Shown in pieces: positions 1 to 9,780 of a DNA stretch of 25,000 nt (its first letter is position 1; every line of letters begins with the position of its first letter). The position numbers and the translations under genes were made by a program. The stretch lies in contig CAIIXF020000162.1 in assembly GCA_903813345.2 (NCBI GenBank), forward strand, positions 1 through 25,000. Direction: 5' to 3'. This DNA is from Owenia fusiformis (lineage: Eukaryota > Annelida > Polychaeta > Sabellida > Oweniidae). The notes beneath the pieces were generated by a model. The model was not told where the DNA came from and did no database searches. It saw only the letters and a program-made list of their open reading frames with translations.

Positions 1-530
1 ATATTTCTATTACTTTATCAAGAAAATATTATTAGCAATGGAGGTATGGTAAAATGAATAGGTATGTTATAATATTCGAGTCTCAAGAGATTATTTCAGA
101 TATCGGTTAAGACATTTGTTTTACTAAAAGAGGGCATATTGTGTAATTAGATCCCCTTGATCACAGTGCAGTGTATATACTTTCGTATTAAAGAATTGAC
201 CTCATTCGATGTAGCATTTAAGGCCGGGCATCCCGGTTCCAGTTACCCATAATTCATTGTGTTCATATTACCCAGTGGCAATTCTTCTGATTACTAAAGC
301 CCCATAATGCCTGTTGCCATGACAACAGCTCATGCCAATATGGGTTGTCAGAGAGCGTTGTTTCGTTCCCGACTGGATGACGACTATTGATTGGGATATA
401 TTGGGGAAAGAAAATGTTTCCTACATTGTATAAGGCTTTTTCTTGTGAAAGTATATCTGTTTGTTTGTTCAGCTTCTATCCTGAATATAGCTCCCCGCCT
501 ATTGTACATATTGTAGCTTGACAAGGTATT
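1..530. other. Upstream noncoding DNA with an X-box-like motif
   Basis: No gene is visible. Within a non-repetitive patch (about 210-400) there is GTTGCCATGACAAC at 313-326, a near-consensus RFX X-box palindrome (GTNRCC, short spacer, RGYAAC), followed by a GCCAATATGGG stretch. This is about 3.2 kb upstream of the start codon at 3514. It could be a distal regulatory element, but a single motif is weak evidence. Confidence 0.25.
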
Positions 531-640
531 CAGTTTAATAACCAAATTTTTCAGATTAAGAAGGAATGTGTTCAGTTCAAGAGGCAAAATGTTCAGATTA
601 AGAAACAAGGTGTTCAGTTCAAAAGGCAAGATTTATATAT
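530..640. repeat. Short degenerate tandem repeat, TTCAG/GAGGCAA family
   Basis: Alternating GTTCAGATTAAGAA and GTTCAGTTCAAGAGGCAA blocks repeat about four times. The same vocabulary fills 1168-1500, so the two are copies of one repeat family. The minus-strand frame across this stretch (384-629) with recurring LNTL residues is a by-product of the repeat. Confidence 0.65.
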
Positions 641-1025
641 CTGTGGTTTAGTCTAACAGTTGAAATATTTAGTTAAGAGTAGACTTTGATGTGATTAATA
701 GATGGTGAGGTTTACAAGTCCAACAATGATAATATATCTATACACTAATACTCCATGCGATAAACATAAAGATAGGTGCTATATTTCAATTCAATGGACT
801 TTATACATCATCTAACCTAGATGTCCATTTAAACCGAGAGTGGTATTGTATCGAGTTTTTATCGCATTCATACATAAAAAATGGATCAATTTGAAGTAGG
901 ATAAAAACATGTTTCCCTTGACCAATTGTATGTTGTATTGACTGGAATATTGACTGGCTGAGTGGTACATGGGAACACGTGAACAACGATATGTGCATCA
1001 TTGATCAAATCGTTCATATGAGGCC

Positions 1026-1576
1026 ACAGTAAAACCTTTCAGAGTAGTGCTCTTTTTTATCAGGCGTCCCTATCGGACTTTCCTATTTATTTCCTCATCA
1101 TCATTCCTGGGTTTATGCCCAGTTTATAGCTAGGACAACCGGGCAGAAACTGCTTGTTGGTTCATGAGCCAAAGTGTTCAGTTCAAGAGGCAAGATGTTC
1201 AGCTTAATATGTAAAATTTACAGCTCAGGATGTGTTTTGCTTAAGGTGTTCATTTCAAGAGACAAAATGATTTGCTTAAGGTGTTCATTTCAAGAGACAG
1301 TGACTGCTTAAGGTGTTCATTTCAACAGACCAAGTGTTTTGCTCAAAGTGTTCATTTCAGGAGACAAAGCGATTTGCTTAAGGTGTTCATTTCAAGAGGC
1401 AAAGTGTTTAGCTTAAGAGGCAAGGTGTTCAGTTCAGTCACAACTTCAGTGCGAATGTATTCAGTTCAAAAGGCAAAATGTTCATCTCAATAGGTAAAGT
1501 GTTGCACTATGGAAGGCACAGTATTCAGTTAGCAAATGGCAGTTTCACATTTGAACATCTTAACAGGTTTTACTGT
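1026..1576. mobile_element. Putative inverted-terminal element carrying an internal tandem repeat
   Basis: ACAGTAAAACCT at 1026-1037 is matched by its perfect inverse complement AGGTTTTACTGT at 1565-1576. The interior from 1168 to 1500 is a degenerate tandem array around GGTGTTCATTTCAAGAGACA and CTTAAGGTGTTCAG, roughly a dozen blocks. The same terminal sequence recurs at 9637, 12121 and 22135, so it is a dispersed family. I see no clear target-site duplication and no coding capacity. It is best regarded as a nonautonomous, satellite-bearing element; superfamily unknown. Confidence 0.5.
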
Positions 1577-1813
1577 CGGTTCCTTTTTTTGTTGCTAGGT
1601 GAGCTCTCATTGCTCGTTACCATATGTATGGTAGAATTAAATTGAGGGTCGCCAGACACATAAACCTCCTGTCTCTAAAATATTCAGTTCAGTTTAAAAG
1701 AATGTAGAAGAAATCGACATGTTGAGTATGTTGTAAATATTGGTAGGAAGTAAGATTAAAGGCTTTATTGTTCATTCAGAATAAAACTGTAGAATACCAA
1801 CGGAATAGACGAG

Positions 1814-2272
1814 ATGAGGCAAATTTACAGGAGGCAAATTTAAAAAATGAGGCAAATTTACAGGAGGCACATTTAAAAAATGAGGCAAATTTACAGGAGG
1901 TAAATTTAAAAAGATGAGGCTAATTTACAGGAGGCAAATTTAGAAAATGAGGCAAATTTACAGGAGGTAAATATTAAAAGATGAGGCAAAATTACAAGAG
2001 GCACATTTAAAAAGATGAGGCAAATTTACAAGAGGCACATTTAAAAAGATGAGGCTAATTTACAGGAGGCAAATTTAGAAAATGAGGCAAATTTACAGGA
2101 GGTAAATATTAAAAGATGAGGCAAAATTACAAGAGGCACATTTAAAAAGATGAGGCAAATTTACAGGAGGCAAATTTAAAAAGATGAGGCAAATTTACAA
2201 GAGGCACATTTAAATAGATGAGGCAAATTATTAAGAGGCAAATTTAAATAGACAGGGTAAATTTATAGGAGA
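1814..2272. repeat. 34-bp tandem array with 135-bp higher-order repeat
   Basis: About 13 copies of a roughly 34-bp unit, each made of two related half-units (GAGGCAAATTTACAG and GAGGCAAATTTAAAAA). A four-unit block beginning at 1916 recurs at 2051, an exact 135-bp spacing, and appears identical over more than 110 bases (about 1904-2030 against 2039-2165). This shows a recent duplication of a four-unit block. Frames through it close quickly, so it is noncoding. The GAGGCAA word is shared with the neighbouring TTCAG repeats. Confidence 0.9.
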
Positions 2273-3249
2273 TATAAATTCTACCAGTGCCTCAAGTTTT
2301 TTTTGCAAAATTTGGTGTGGTATTTGGCACTATTTGCCTTCCCTGCCTCATACCTGACTATATCAGTGAATATATGAAGGAGCCATAATTCAACATACTT
2401 AAAAATACTTGTGACTATATAACAATTGCACTGAGCTCTTTTAATGAAGCCATCTCTTGTTTATCAAGTATTAATTTTTCCCTAGCTCATGTCTGAACAT
2501 TTCCTTTAAAGTATTATACATGTGTACATGTATATTTATCTCAGTTTTCTTATCATTTTTTAAGTTCTTAGAAAATATGCTATGACAACTATTTCTCGAT
2601 TATTATGTTTGGGAATGACTAAATTTTGTGATATCACCGTAATTAAAAAAATTCTAAAAAGTTTCATTTTGATAATTTTCAAGAAGCTCTCCAGCTTATC
2701 ATCGAGTGGTTTGGCCACCCGTTGGTGTCAAAGCCCAATCTGTATGCCATATACATTCAGAGCCGGCTGAACCTTGCTATGTTTAACCATTACATTCAAG
2801 ATAAGGGACTTTTTATTATGTTATATAGCTATGAACATGTTAAGTTTATATTAACATTAACATCTGGTTGAATTTATCTGTGGTTGTGTTGTTGGGTTAC
2901 TGGAATATATTTTTAAGGAAAATGACGACTCGTTTGATTTGATGATAAGATACACTGCGTTTGAATATTTGTAAGGGTCTAAACTGAGAGAAACCCTGAC
3001 ACTTCACTTGAGTTAACTACACAGGGAGCAGCCAGTCATCATAGAGACATTTTTCAGACAGATTTTGGTTTTACACAGGATACTCAAACACAGGCTTCCC
3101 TTCTACATTCACAATTTGGTGTTCATATAAAGGAATGTACTTTACAATTGTGGAATATTAACGTTGAAGGACATACTCGTTGTGTGATAACTTATTCCTC
3201 ACATAACCTTCAAGATCATTAAAATATGTCCTAGAACATGCTGAGCGGA
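2273..3249. other. Upstream noncoding DNA
   Basis: AT-rich, non-repetitive sequence between the 34-bp array and the putative promoter. The 62-codon frame at 2582-2770 has no recognisable features. Part of 2960-3250 could be 5' untranslated sequence or promoter, but I find no decisive signal. Confidence 0.4.
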
Positions 3250-3513
3250 TAACATTTAGTACAGTCAGGAGAGACAAAGGTCTTTTATTTGTGAGTGAAA
3301 ATCTAAAGACTCACATGAGTGGTACAAACCTGATATATACAGAGTATTTCCCAGGAGATATCCGTGAAGAGACATTGACCAACAGTACTGGCCATTACTG
3401 ACATCACCGCAGTTGAAACATTGGGAGATGGTTACATTTTAACTCATGAAATTGAGTTCTGGAATATCTATATAAGTATATAGAAATATAAACAGATTTT
3501 ACCTTGGATAACT
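3250..3513 (+). promoter_or_regulatory. Putative promoter and 5' leader of the RNF38/44-like gene
   Basis: This non-repetitive stretch lies directly upstream of the start codon. A TATA-like TATATAAG sits at 3469-3476, which would place transcription start near 3500 and leave a leader of only about 15 bases. Alternatively the transcript starts further upstream: then two short upstream ORFs (3428-3442 and 3446-3475) would precede the main start and could dampen translation. An AAACAG at 3490-3495 could act as an acceptor for an upstream noncoding exon, but it has no good pyrimidine tract. The sequence alone does not choose between these options. Confidence 0.3.
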
Positions 3514-3529
3514 ATGGCGCAACAATCTG
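3514..3529 (+). CDS. RNF38/RNF44-like E3 ubiquitin ligase, coding exon 1 (start codon)
   Basis: This exon holds the start codon and 16 coding bases (MAQQS plus the first base of codon 6). The ATG has A at -3 and G at +4, a good initiation context, and an in-frame TAG at 3481-3483 makes it the first usable Met if the exon is contiguous upstream. The donor at 3530 reads GTAAGT. The exon ends in phase 1; its final G joins AT of the exon at 7850 to make GAT (Asp), after which the frame stays open through two more exons. That phase match, plus the strong donor, is the main evidence, because the peptide is too short to recognise. The family is inferred from the exon at 22451. An alternative upstream or internal first exon is possible, since vertebrate RNF38 is known to use alternative N-termini. 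Confidence 0.62.
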
Positions 3530-4330
3530 GTAAGTCTTATGTGTGGTCATTTATATAGGGAATATAGTGAAGCTGATATAGAAATAGCATAGCATTGGTT
3601 CTTAGTCCTTTTTGACCTATGTATTATAAATGTAGGAAAGTGTGTATCTTTGACTTCAATGGCACACCCTGTATTTCCAGACTGCTGGCAAACACATTTT
3701 TTTCTTATCACAATTCATTATGTTATTGTTTAGATTTTCTTAATTACTAGTTATTACTTTTTTTGCTCAAATTCGTTGAAACACCCATCAACTATTTCTG
3801 AAGTGAGTCATATATGCCTGAAGTTGAAAGAAAAACATAAAAAGTAGAACATTGTACTGAAGCATATTATAATGTCTAACCTGACACATTTATTGGCAGA
3901 GAAAATTGTATAGTCAGGGGCCATGTTTCAGTGAAACTGCCAAGTATGTACTTTACGTATCGGGTCCTATCATTGCAGGGGATGTCTGCCAATGCTCATA
4001 AAACTCGATGATGTTTTACCATTTCCTATCATGAGATAACGACAGTATAACCTACACAGGCTTTTGGCAGTTGGTATTTTTGGTTGTTTTTTACATTTTT
4101 TAGGGCTGGGAAAATGTTGGAAACACTTCCCTCTTGGCAATGAGTTATTGCTGTATAAAGAGGCCATTGAATTTGGAGTGATATACTCAATGTTTAGTAC
4201 TGGTGGTAGTTATAGGCAGAGGTTTCAACATTCATCAACATGTGCTATTTGGTTTTGTTAAAAACTAAAAGAATTGGTTGTTTTGGTATAGTAAGACTAG
4301 CCTGACAACCTTTCCAAATCTGCTCTTGGA

Positions 4331-4404
4331 GGAGACTCCTTGAGGGAGACTCCACAATACCTTTAGGGAGACTCCTCAAGGAGACACCATTAAAGGGAGA
4401 CTCC
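4331..4404. promoter_or_regulatory. Cluster of GGGAGACTCC (kappaB-like) motifs
   Basis: Three perfect copies of GGGAGACTCC lie at 4344-4353, 4366-4375 and 4395-4404, with a fourth lacking the first G (GGAGACTCC, 4331-4339) and a degenerate GGAGACACC between them. Each perfect copy satisfies the Rel/NF-kappaB consensus GGGRNWYYCC. Spacing is irregular (22 and 29 bp). It sits about 0.8 kb inside intron 1, a position compatible with an intronic enhancer. It could equally be a decayed minisatellite whose unit happens to match. Confidence 0.3.
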
Positions 4405-5610
4405 CTGTTGCCCCCTAAGTCTCATATGAGGTAAAGGGAGGTTTCTAATGTTTCCATGGCAATATAAACAGTTAAGAGTTGAAGGATTGTGAATTATTTG
4501 CTGATGACCTGGGATAGAGTTACAGTCCCTTGGCAGATATTCTCACACTCGTGCTGGGACGAAGACTAATCCACAAACCAGAATCTTGTCTTTGTAGATT
4601 CCTTCTTGCTCAATTCGTGCCAAGATTCGTGATCTACAAGTAGATACTGTGTACAAGTATGCTTTGATATGTTTTTTTGAATTCCTATTTTTGAAGAGGC
4701 AATTTTTGCTCAAAGGCATCAATTTTTATTGTGTTCGTTTACAAAATTGGTTTGTTTTTTGTAGTTATTTCATTTTGATTTCTATTCTATAAATGAGATG
4801 GCAACTATATTCACAGTTTTATTTTGATGTTAGTTATAGTTGTAACATCAGTCTCCAGATCAGATTTTTTTCATAATACCGGAATGAATGAAGCAGAGTA
4901 CAAATGACAAAGAATATATTAAGCCTGCACATTTTTAATTTCTTATTCCATATAATCAGATGCCTTAAATTTGTGGATAAAGGATGGTTCTGCTTCAGTT
5001 ACATTATGCAGATCTGCTACTTCAAAGGGATCACTCTAGACAGCTTCTCATACATCCGAGTGTAGACGTTCATTCATAATTCCCACAATATATAACACCA
5101 ATCTCTGGTCAGTGATTAGTAATACAAAATGGTGATAATTTAAAATTCTCTTCTTGTCTATTATATTTGTATTTTCCCCCCTTTGATCTTTGATCATATT
5201 CATGAGGGTCTCTAATATGAGTGCTAGACTGGTTTGAAATTAGTAAGAATAGAATGACTTTGAAGGCATTCAAAATCAAACTTCATGTCCTCGTCACTAA
5301 AGGAGTGAGCAGAAAGAGATATATTTATGTATGTTAGGGAGCAGTGCTTATTGTGTAGGATACATTAAGGCTGGAGGATACACTTTAGGGGAACCATATG
5401 ACTCGAATGCCCGCGAATATTAAACAAAATATGGTTTACAGAAGGAAATTCCAAATAGATTATCTTGTGGTTTGGTATACTTTATAAGATAGTCACTACC
5501 TCGTGACATTCTCAGTTCAACAGACTCTACAGTTCAATACCAAAATCTATTGATCCAATTTAGTCGTTAAAAATCAAAATCTTATCAGTTAGACATTTCG
5601 TATGATGTCA

Positions 5611-5735
5611 CCATGCATGTTCATCTACAATATTAGTGACCATGCATGTTCCTCTACAATATTAGTAACCATGCATGTTTATCTACAATATTAGTGTCCC
5701 CATGTATGGCTCTAGGATGATATTATTAGTGACCC
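5611..5735. repeat. 29-bp tandem repeat, three copies plus one degenerate
   Basis: Units starting CATGCATGTT and ending CAATATTAGT repeat at 5612, 5641 and 5670 with 29-bp spacing and only a few differences. A fourth, diverged copy follows to about 5735. It is a small intronic minisatellite. Confidence 0.88.
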
Positions 5736-7643
5736 CAAAGAATCACAGCTTCGATTTCAAAATCGAAAATGAGTTAGTATTAGGAAAATATGTAAAAGCC
5801 ACAAATGTCTTGATTTTCTAGGGTTGACCCTTACTTTACCTCTATATAGATAATTTAGGGACCCTAGGCCCTCAGACCACTCCAATCATACTAGATACCC
5901 TAATCACCTCTCATTATCATAGATAGGGAGCTTTTATTTCCTTGAACTTCTGGCCATTCCTGCCTCATTTGCTACCTTACTCCACTGCAGAGCTATGATT
6001 GGTCTCATGTGATTGATTTTATATGGCCAAACTGAATCAATATGTAATAATTTTTGGAGAATGCAATGGTGATGAGGTATATGACCTGGTTGTCTGGGTT
6101 GAAAAAAGGTTAATTTGGTAATTTGGAGGACACTTGTATGATATTAGGTAATTTACAAGAGGACAAGACCAGAGAGAAGGGCAGCTGGGTCAGAAAATCC
6201 ACTTTTATTCTGTTATGAAGGGGTCTTCTTATATATGACAAACAGGATTTGGTTTGTAAATATGCGTTAGTTATTACCCATTTCAAACCCTCATCATCCT
6301 ATTACCCTACATACATGTGTCTCACTTCCTTCAAAAAACAGAAAAATTAGAAATTCTCTTTTGATTCTTTGAGGTATTCTTAAAAGCAAGCAGAGAATGG
6401 GGGTTTATTCAGCGGGTATAGCTAATCAATATCCACGCTTAGTTTCGCCAGCGGTTTCTCTCTAATGCAAGCTACTTCCAGTTCAATAGGAATCTAATGC
6501 ATCAGAAGAAATGTAGCTTTCGAGTTCTTTCAATCCTACCACATCCTCCCATTGAAAAGTGAGCTAACATTGGAGACTGCAAAATGTTAGAGATATATCC
6601 CATAATGCATCTGCTGTTCAAACAATCATGTTTCAGGACACATTTCAGATATCCGTAACAGCTGGTCAGAACGTCGTTCATTGTAAGCCTCTATTCGCAA
6701 TTCACACACAGTGTTCTGTTTGCTTTTCACTTAATTTTTTTATCAGTGTATTTAGCATACACCACTCATTACATGGCGCAAAGTCATTTGCATATTGAAT
6801 GATTTCCTCTTCATTTATGCTAAAAAATGCCTAGAACATAACATTCATATTTAATATTAATACATTGTTTTTATGTAGTATAATAACCAGCATTTTTAGT
6901 TGCTTTAATTAGTCGCTTCTCTTCATCAATTATTTTATAATTGACAGTATCCTGCATGGGGAGATATAATGAAGGAATAGGGTTGGGGTCTGTTCACATA
7001 TTCTATTGGCAGAGATTGGATCATTTAGCTTATATTCCATCACTCCCAGTATCTCAGTATGTCCTTTTCTGATCAAAGAAGATTTTTGAACTCAAACTGG
7101 TCCATGCAGTATATATTACTGGCTTGTATTTATAGGGAAATGAAATATAAAAACATGTAGGCTACAGAAGGTGGGGTGAAATATACTACTTATAGGGGAT
7201 AAATCTCATATCTATTTTTGAAATAGATAGTTGACAAAATGATGTTACCCTTTGTCATCGTATTGTTTCAAGTAATATTGTTTTTCACTTTTTGACCTTA
7301 TATTCTACTGACACTGTAGGGTAGTCAATCCTAGCTGTGAGTGCATGTAGTTTTTTAACTACTACATGCATTTTGAGACTGTTTAAAGCTTTACATCATT
7401 CATAACCCATTTGCTAAATATTTATTTAATGTATGCAATGTAAACTCAACTGTGATATAAAAATTATTTTTTTGCTTTTTTAATTCTTGTCACATCTCAT
7501 GTCCCAATATAGTCTTAACCTCTCCCTTTTGTGTATTATGGCTCATAAATGTTATAGCTGTCTATATTGAATTTTCCTATTGTATTATTTGGGTTATGCT
7601 AATCTATGAAATTTTTGTTATTTGACATAGTTTTGCAACTAGG

Positions 7644-7701
7644 TATTTGTGACATAGTTATCTTATTTGTGACATCGTTATCTTATTTGTGACATAGTAC
7701 C
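7644..7701. repeat. 20-bp tandem repeat, about three copies
   Basis: TATTTGTGACATAGTTATCT repeats at 7644, 7664 and 7684 with one substitution (ATAG to ATCG) in the second copy and a partial third copy. A diverged TATTTGACATAG precedes it at about 7619. It ends about 150 bases before the exon at 7850. Confidence 0.88.
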
Positions 7702-7849
7702 TTGTTTCCTATTATTTATTAGTTTAATCTTCCTACCTGCTTAAGAAATCTAAAACTGAAGGGAAGAAGGCAAATACTTTTTTTTTTGACTTTGATGTAA
7801 GACTTATTATTTTCCGTGTTTTATTGAATGTTGTCCTATGTGCTTACAG

Positions 7850-7917
7850 ATCTTCATCAGCATTTACAACACTCCCCCACACAGTATTACGCTGGAATAT
7901 TAGACGACGAAAAAAAT
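7850..7917 (+). CDS. RNF38/RNF44-like E3 ubiquitin ligase, coding exon 2
   Basis: A 68-bp exon lies between a pyrimidine-containing acceptor (TGCTTACAG ending at 7849) and a consensus donor (GTAAGT at 7918). It supplies residues 6-28 of the model: a His/Gln-rich start (DLHQHLQH), then SPTQYYAGIL and an acidic end (DDEKN). It begins in phase 1 and ends on a codon boundary, which fits both neighbouring exons. The acidic tail falls just before the SESPTRKKRK stretch of the next exon, as human RNF38 (from memory) has an acidic QSED just before its SPSPKRQR stretch. The open frame runs a little further on both sides (7828-8028), but the extra codons are intronic. No domain is present; this should be a disordered N-terminal segment. 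Confidence 0.75.
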
Positions 7918-9329
7918 GTAAGTTTTTCATTTTATGAAATTTTGCCAAATGACTATTCAGTTCTTTTGTGTAATTTTCATTCCGAAACCTCATTTCATGC
8001 AATGGAAACCCGAGATGAGGAGCAGTAAGGGTTAGTTATTTGCATTTTTAACAGGTTTTCCCGTAATTTTTATAAATCTCAATGAACCGTGTTGATTGAA
8101 TTTCCCATTGTTATAACTTGAGGTAAATCTTTTAAGTTGCTTCAATATACAAAATTCTGTCACATTCTGTACAGGGTTAATACCCGATAACGAATGCTAC
8201 ACATGCACATGTTGAACAGCGTAAAAGCTTTAATGCAATTTGCAAAAAGGTTTATGAATAATGAATTTAAGAATTGGAAGGATAATTGCCTTAGTTTAGC
8301 AGAGTAATAGAACAAAATGTATGTTAATGAGAAAGCATATGTCATCTATGAATTAGCCATTAATAATTAGACACTGTCACCATCAAGATGTTGGGCTCTC
8401 CGTGTGTAGGTTCAGCACATGTGGATACTTGAAATTTTAGAGAATTGACTCAAGTTCTTTTCCTGTTTTGTCAAAATCTGTCATTTGATCACTACTTTAT
8501 GGCACTTAACCTCACAAAAGCAGCTTATAGGCGAAATCCACTCGTTAATCTTTCTTGTAAATAATGAACTTGGGGTCTTATTCAGAGAAAAGCTTAACTA
8601 AAAATTGTGGGTTCTTTGCTCGGATATGGAAGGAAGGATTTAATGGTGTTGCTATAGCAATACATGATTGGCGATTCAGGCTTGACTCTATGTTTATCAC
8701 TTGTGGTCGAAATATCTGGAAACTTTAGAACTACAAATAAAGCTGGAAATGAGGTTGGTAATTTTGTTTATTTGTCGCCAAACATGGCATTGGCTCTCTA
8801 TATTGTATAGAATAATCCACTGAAGTAAGGATGGATTTATTTATGAGATTATGCAATTGGGGTAAGGATTAGAATTCTTGTCGGTCTGCTTTTGTCTGAA
8901 TGGTACCATTGAAGGACTACAGAGTCATACAGGAGATCAGCTATCAATATTGATTACGTTAATATTGACTACATATAAGTGACTTATATTTTCAACTCTT
9001 TTTAAAGGGTATATAGTGACCAACTTTTGGGGGGGGGGGCTGTTTGTCAGTGTTGCTTTCCATCTACCAACACCCTTGAAGGTGAAAGTATATTTACAAA
9101 TATATATTTATGCTCAGAATCAACAAATACCATATTAAATCTTAGTATTTCATAGAATGTCTGGTGAACAAGCGGTCAGAACAAAGTGACTTTTATCAAG
9201 TGTTGATAAACCAGTTCATGCTACAACATTGTCCTTACTTAGTCAAGATGTTCCACATAGTGCTCAATGGGGGAAAAACTGTAAAACTTGGATAAGATGA
9301 ACAGACAGTATAATACAAATGTACCATGT

Positions 9330-9537
9330 CAGGCCCGTAGCCAGGATTTGCCAAGAGGGGTTCAGTTTTCAAAAATTTTCAGGGGGGTTCACATTTGACA
9401 ATTTTGGCCCAAATACTAAAATCACTTGAAAAGTGCTCAAAATGGTGAAAAACTGCATGATTTTGAAAGAATTTTGGGCCAAGGGGGGGGGGGGGGGTTC
9501 GCCCGAACCCTGCGAACCCCCCCTGGCTACGGGCCTG
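9330..9537. mobile_element. 208-bp MITE with perfect 16-bp inverted ends
   Basis: CAGGCCCGTAGCCAGG at 9330-9345 and its exact inverse complement CCTGGCTACGGGCCTG at 9522-9537 bound a noncoding element. CATGT directly flanks both ends (9325-9329 and 9538-9542), consistent with a 5-bp target-site duplication. Inside the right end lie a run of 15 G (9483-9497) and a GGTTCGCCCGAACC palindrome. Termini starting CAGGCCCGTAGCCAGG are familiar to me from short DNA transposons in many invertebrate genomes; I cannot name the superfamily from this copy. Intact ends and duplication suggest a fairly young insertion. Confidence 0.88.
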
Positions 9538-9636
9538 CATGTTTAGAAAGTGTCAGTTGTTCAGAAATGTGGTTGTCTTGGTTTTCATAGGTTGTATATA
9601 GCAGTTCTTGAGGAAATGTAGTGAGGAATACACGTG

Positions 9637-9780
9637 CAGTAAAACCTGTATAAGTAGAACACCTTTAGCACTTCTAAAAAGTGTTCTACTTGGGAGGTGT
9701 TCAACTTATAAAGATTTTTTCTACTAACAGAGGTGTTCCACTTCTAGAGGTGTTCCACTTTACACGCTTCACTGTTATAT
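9637..9780. mobile_element. Dispersed ACAGTAAAACCTG repeat, probably truncated copy
   Basis: It begins CAGTAAAACCTGTATAAGTA and continues with repeated GTTC(T/A/C)ACTT blocks such as GTGTTCTACTT and GGTGTTCCACTT. AGTAGAACAC (9653-9662) and GTGTTCTACT (9681-9690) form an internal 10-bp inverted repeat. The right end near CTTCACTGTT (about 9767-9776) is degenerate. It shares its start with the elements at 1026, 12121 and 22135. The frame at 9681-10028 begins inside it, which argues against that frame being a gene. Confidence 0.6.

Larger units (their letters stand above)
3530..7849 (+). other. Intron 1 of the RNF38/44-like gene
   Basis: A 4,320-bp phase-1 intron with a GTAAGT donor and a CTTACAG acceptor. 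Apart from the motif cluster at 4331-4404 and the tandem arrays at 5611-5735 and 7644-7701, I see AT-rich DNA without convincing exons. The overlapping opposite-strand frames around 3970-4261 are chance shadows. A somewhat less AT-rich patch at about 6400-6560 has no recognisable element. A perfect inverted repeat (TGCATGTAGT, 7342-7351 and 7361-7370) could form a 10-bp hairpin with a 9-base loop. Confidence 0.65.

Noticed and set aside
1272-1493. 73-codon frame with repeated KVFISR segments
   Set aside because: It is a read-through of the TTCA/GAGGCAA tandem repeat and starts at a non-ATG codon.
3970-4261. Overlapping frames on both strands
   Set aside because: They mirror one another over AT-rich intronic DNA and show no coding features.
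5611-5735. Possible CRISPR-like array
   Set aside because: Units are contiguous without unique spacers, and the context is a eukaryotic intron; it is a minisatellite.
9029-9039. Run of 11 G as a quadruplex or regulatory element
   Set aside because: A single homopolymer run without flanking G-tracts or context is not enough to support a function.
9483-9537. GGTTCGCCCGAACC resembling a tRNA B-box or T-arm
   Set aside because: It is a palindrome inside the MITE end, and no cloverleaf or A-box lies upstream.
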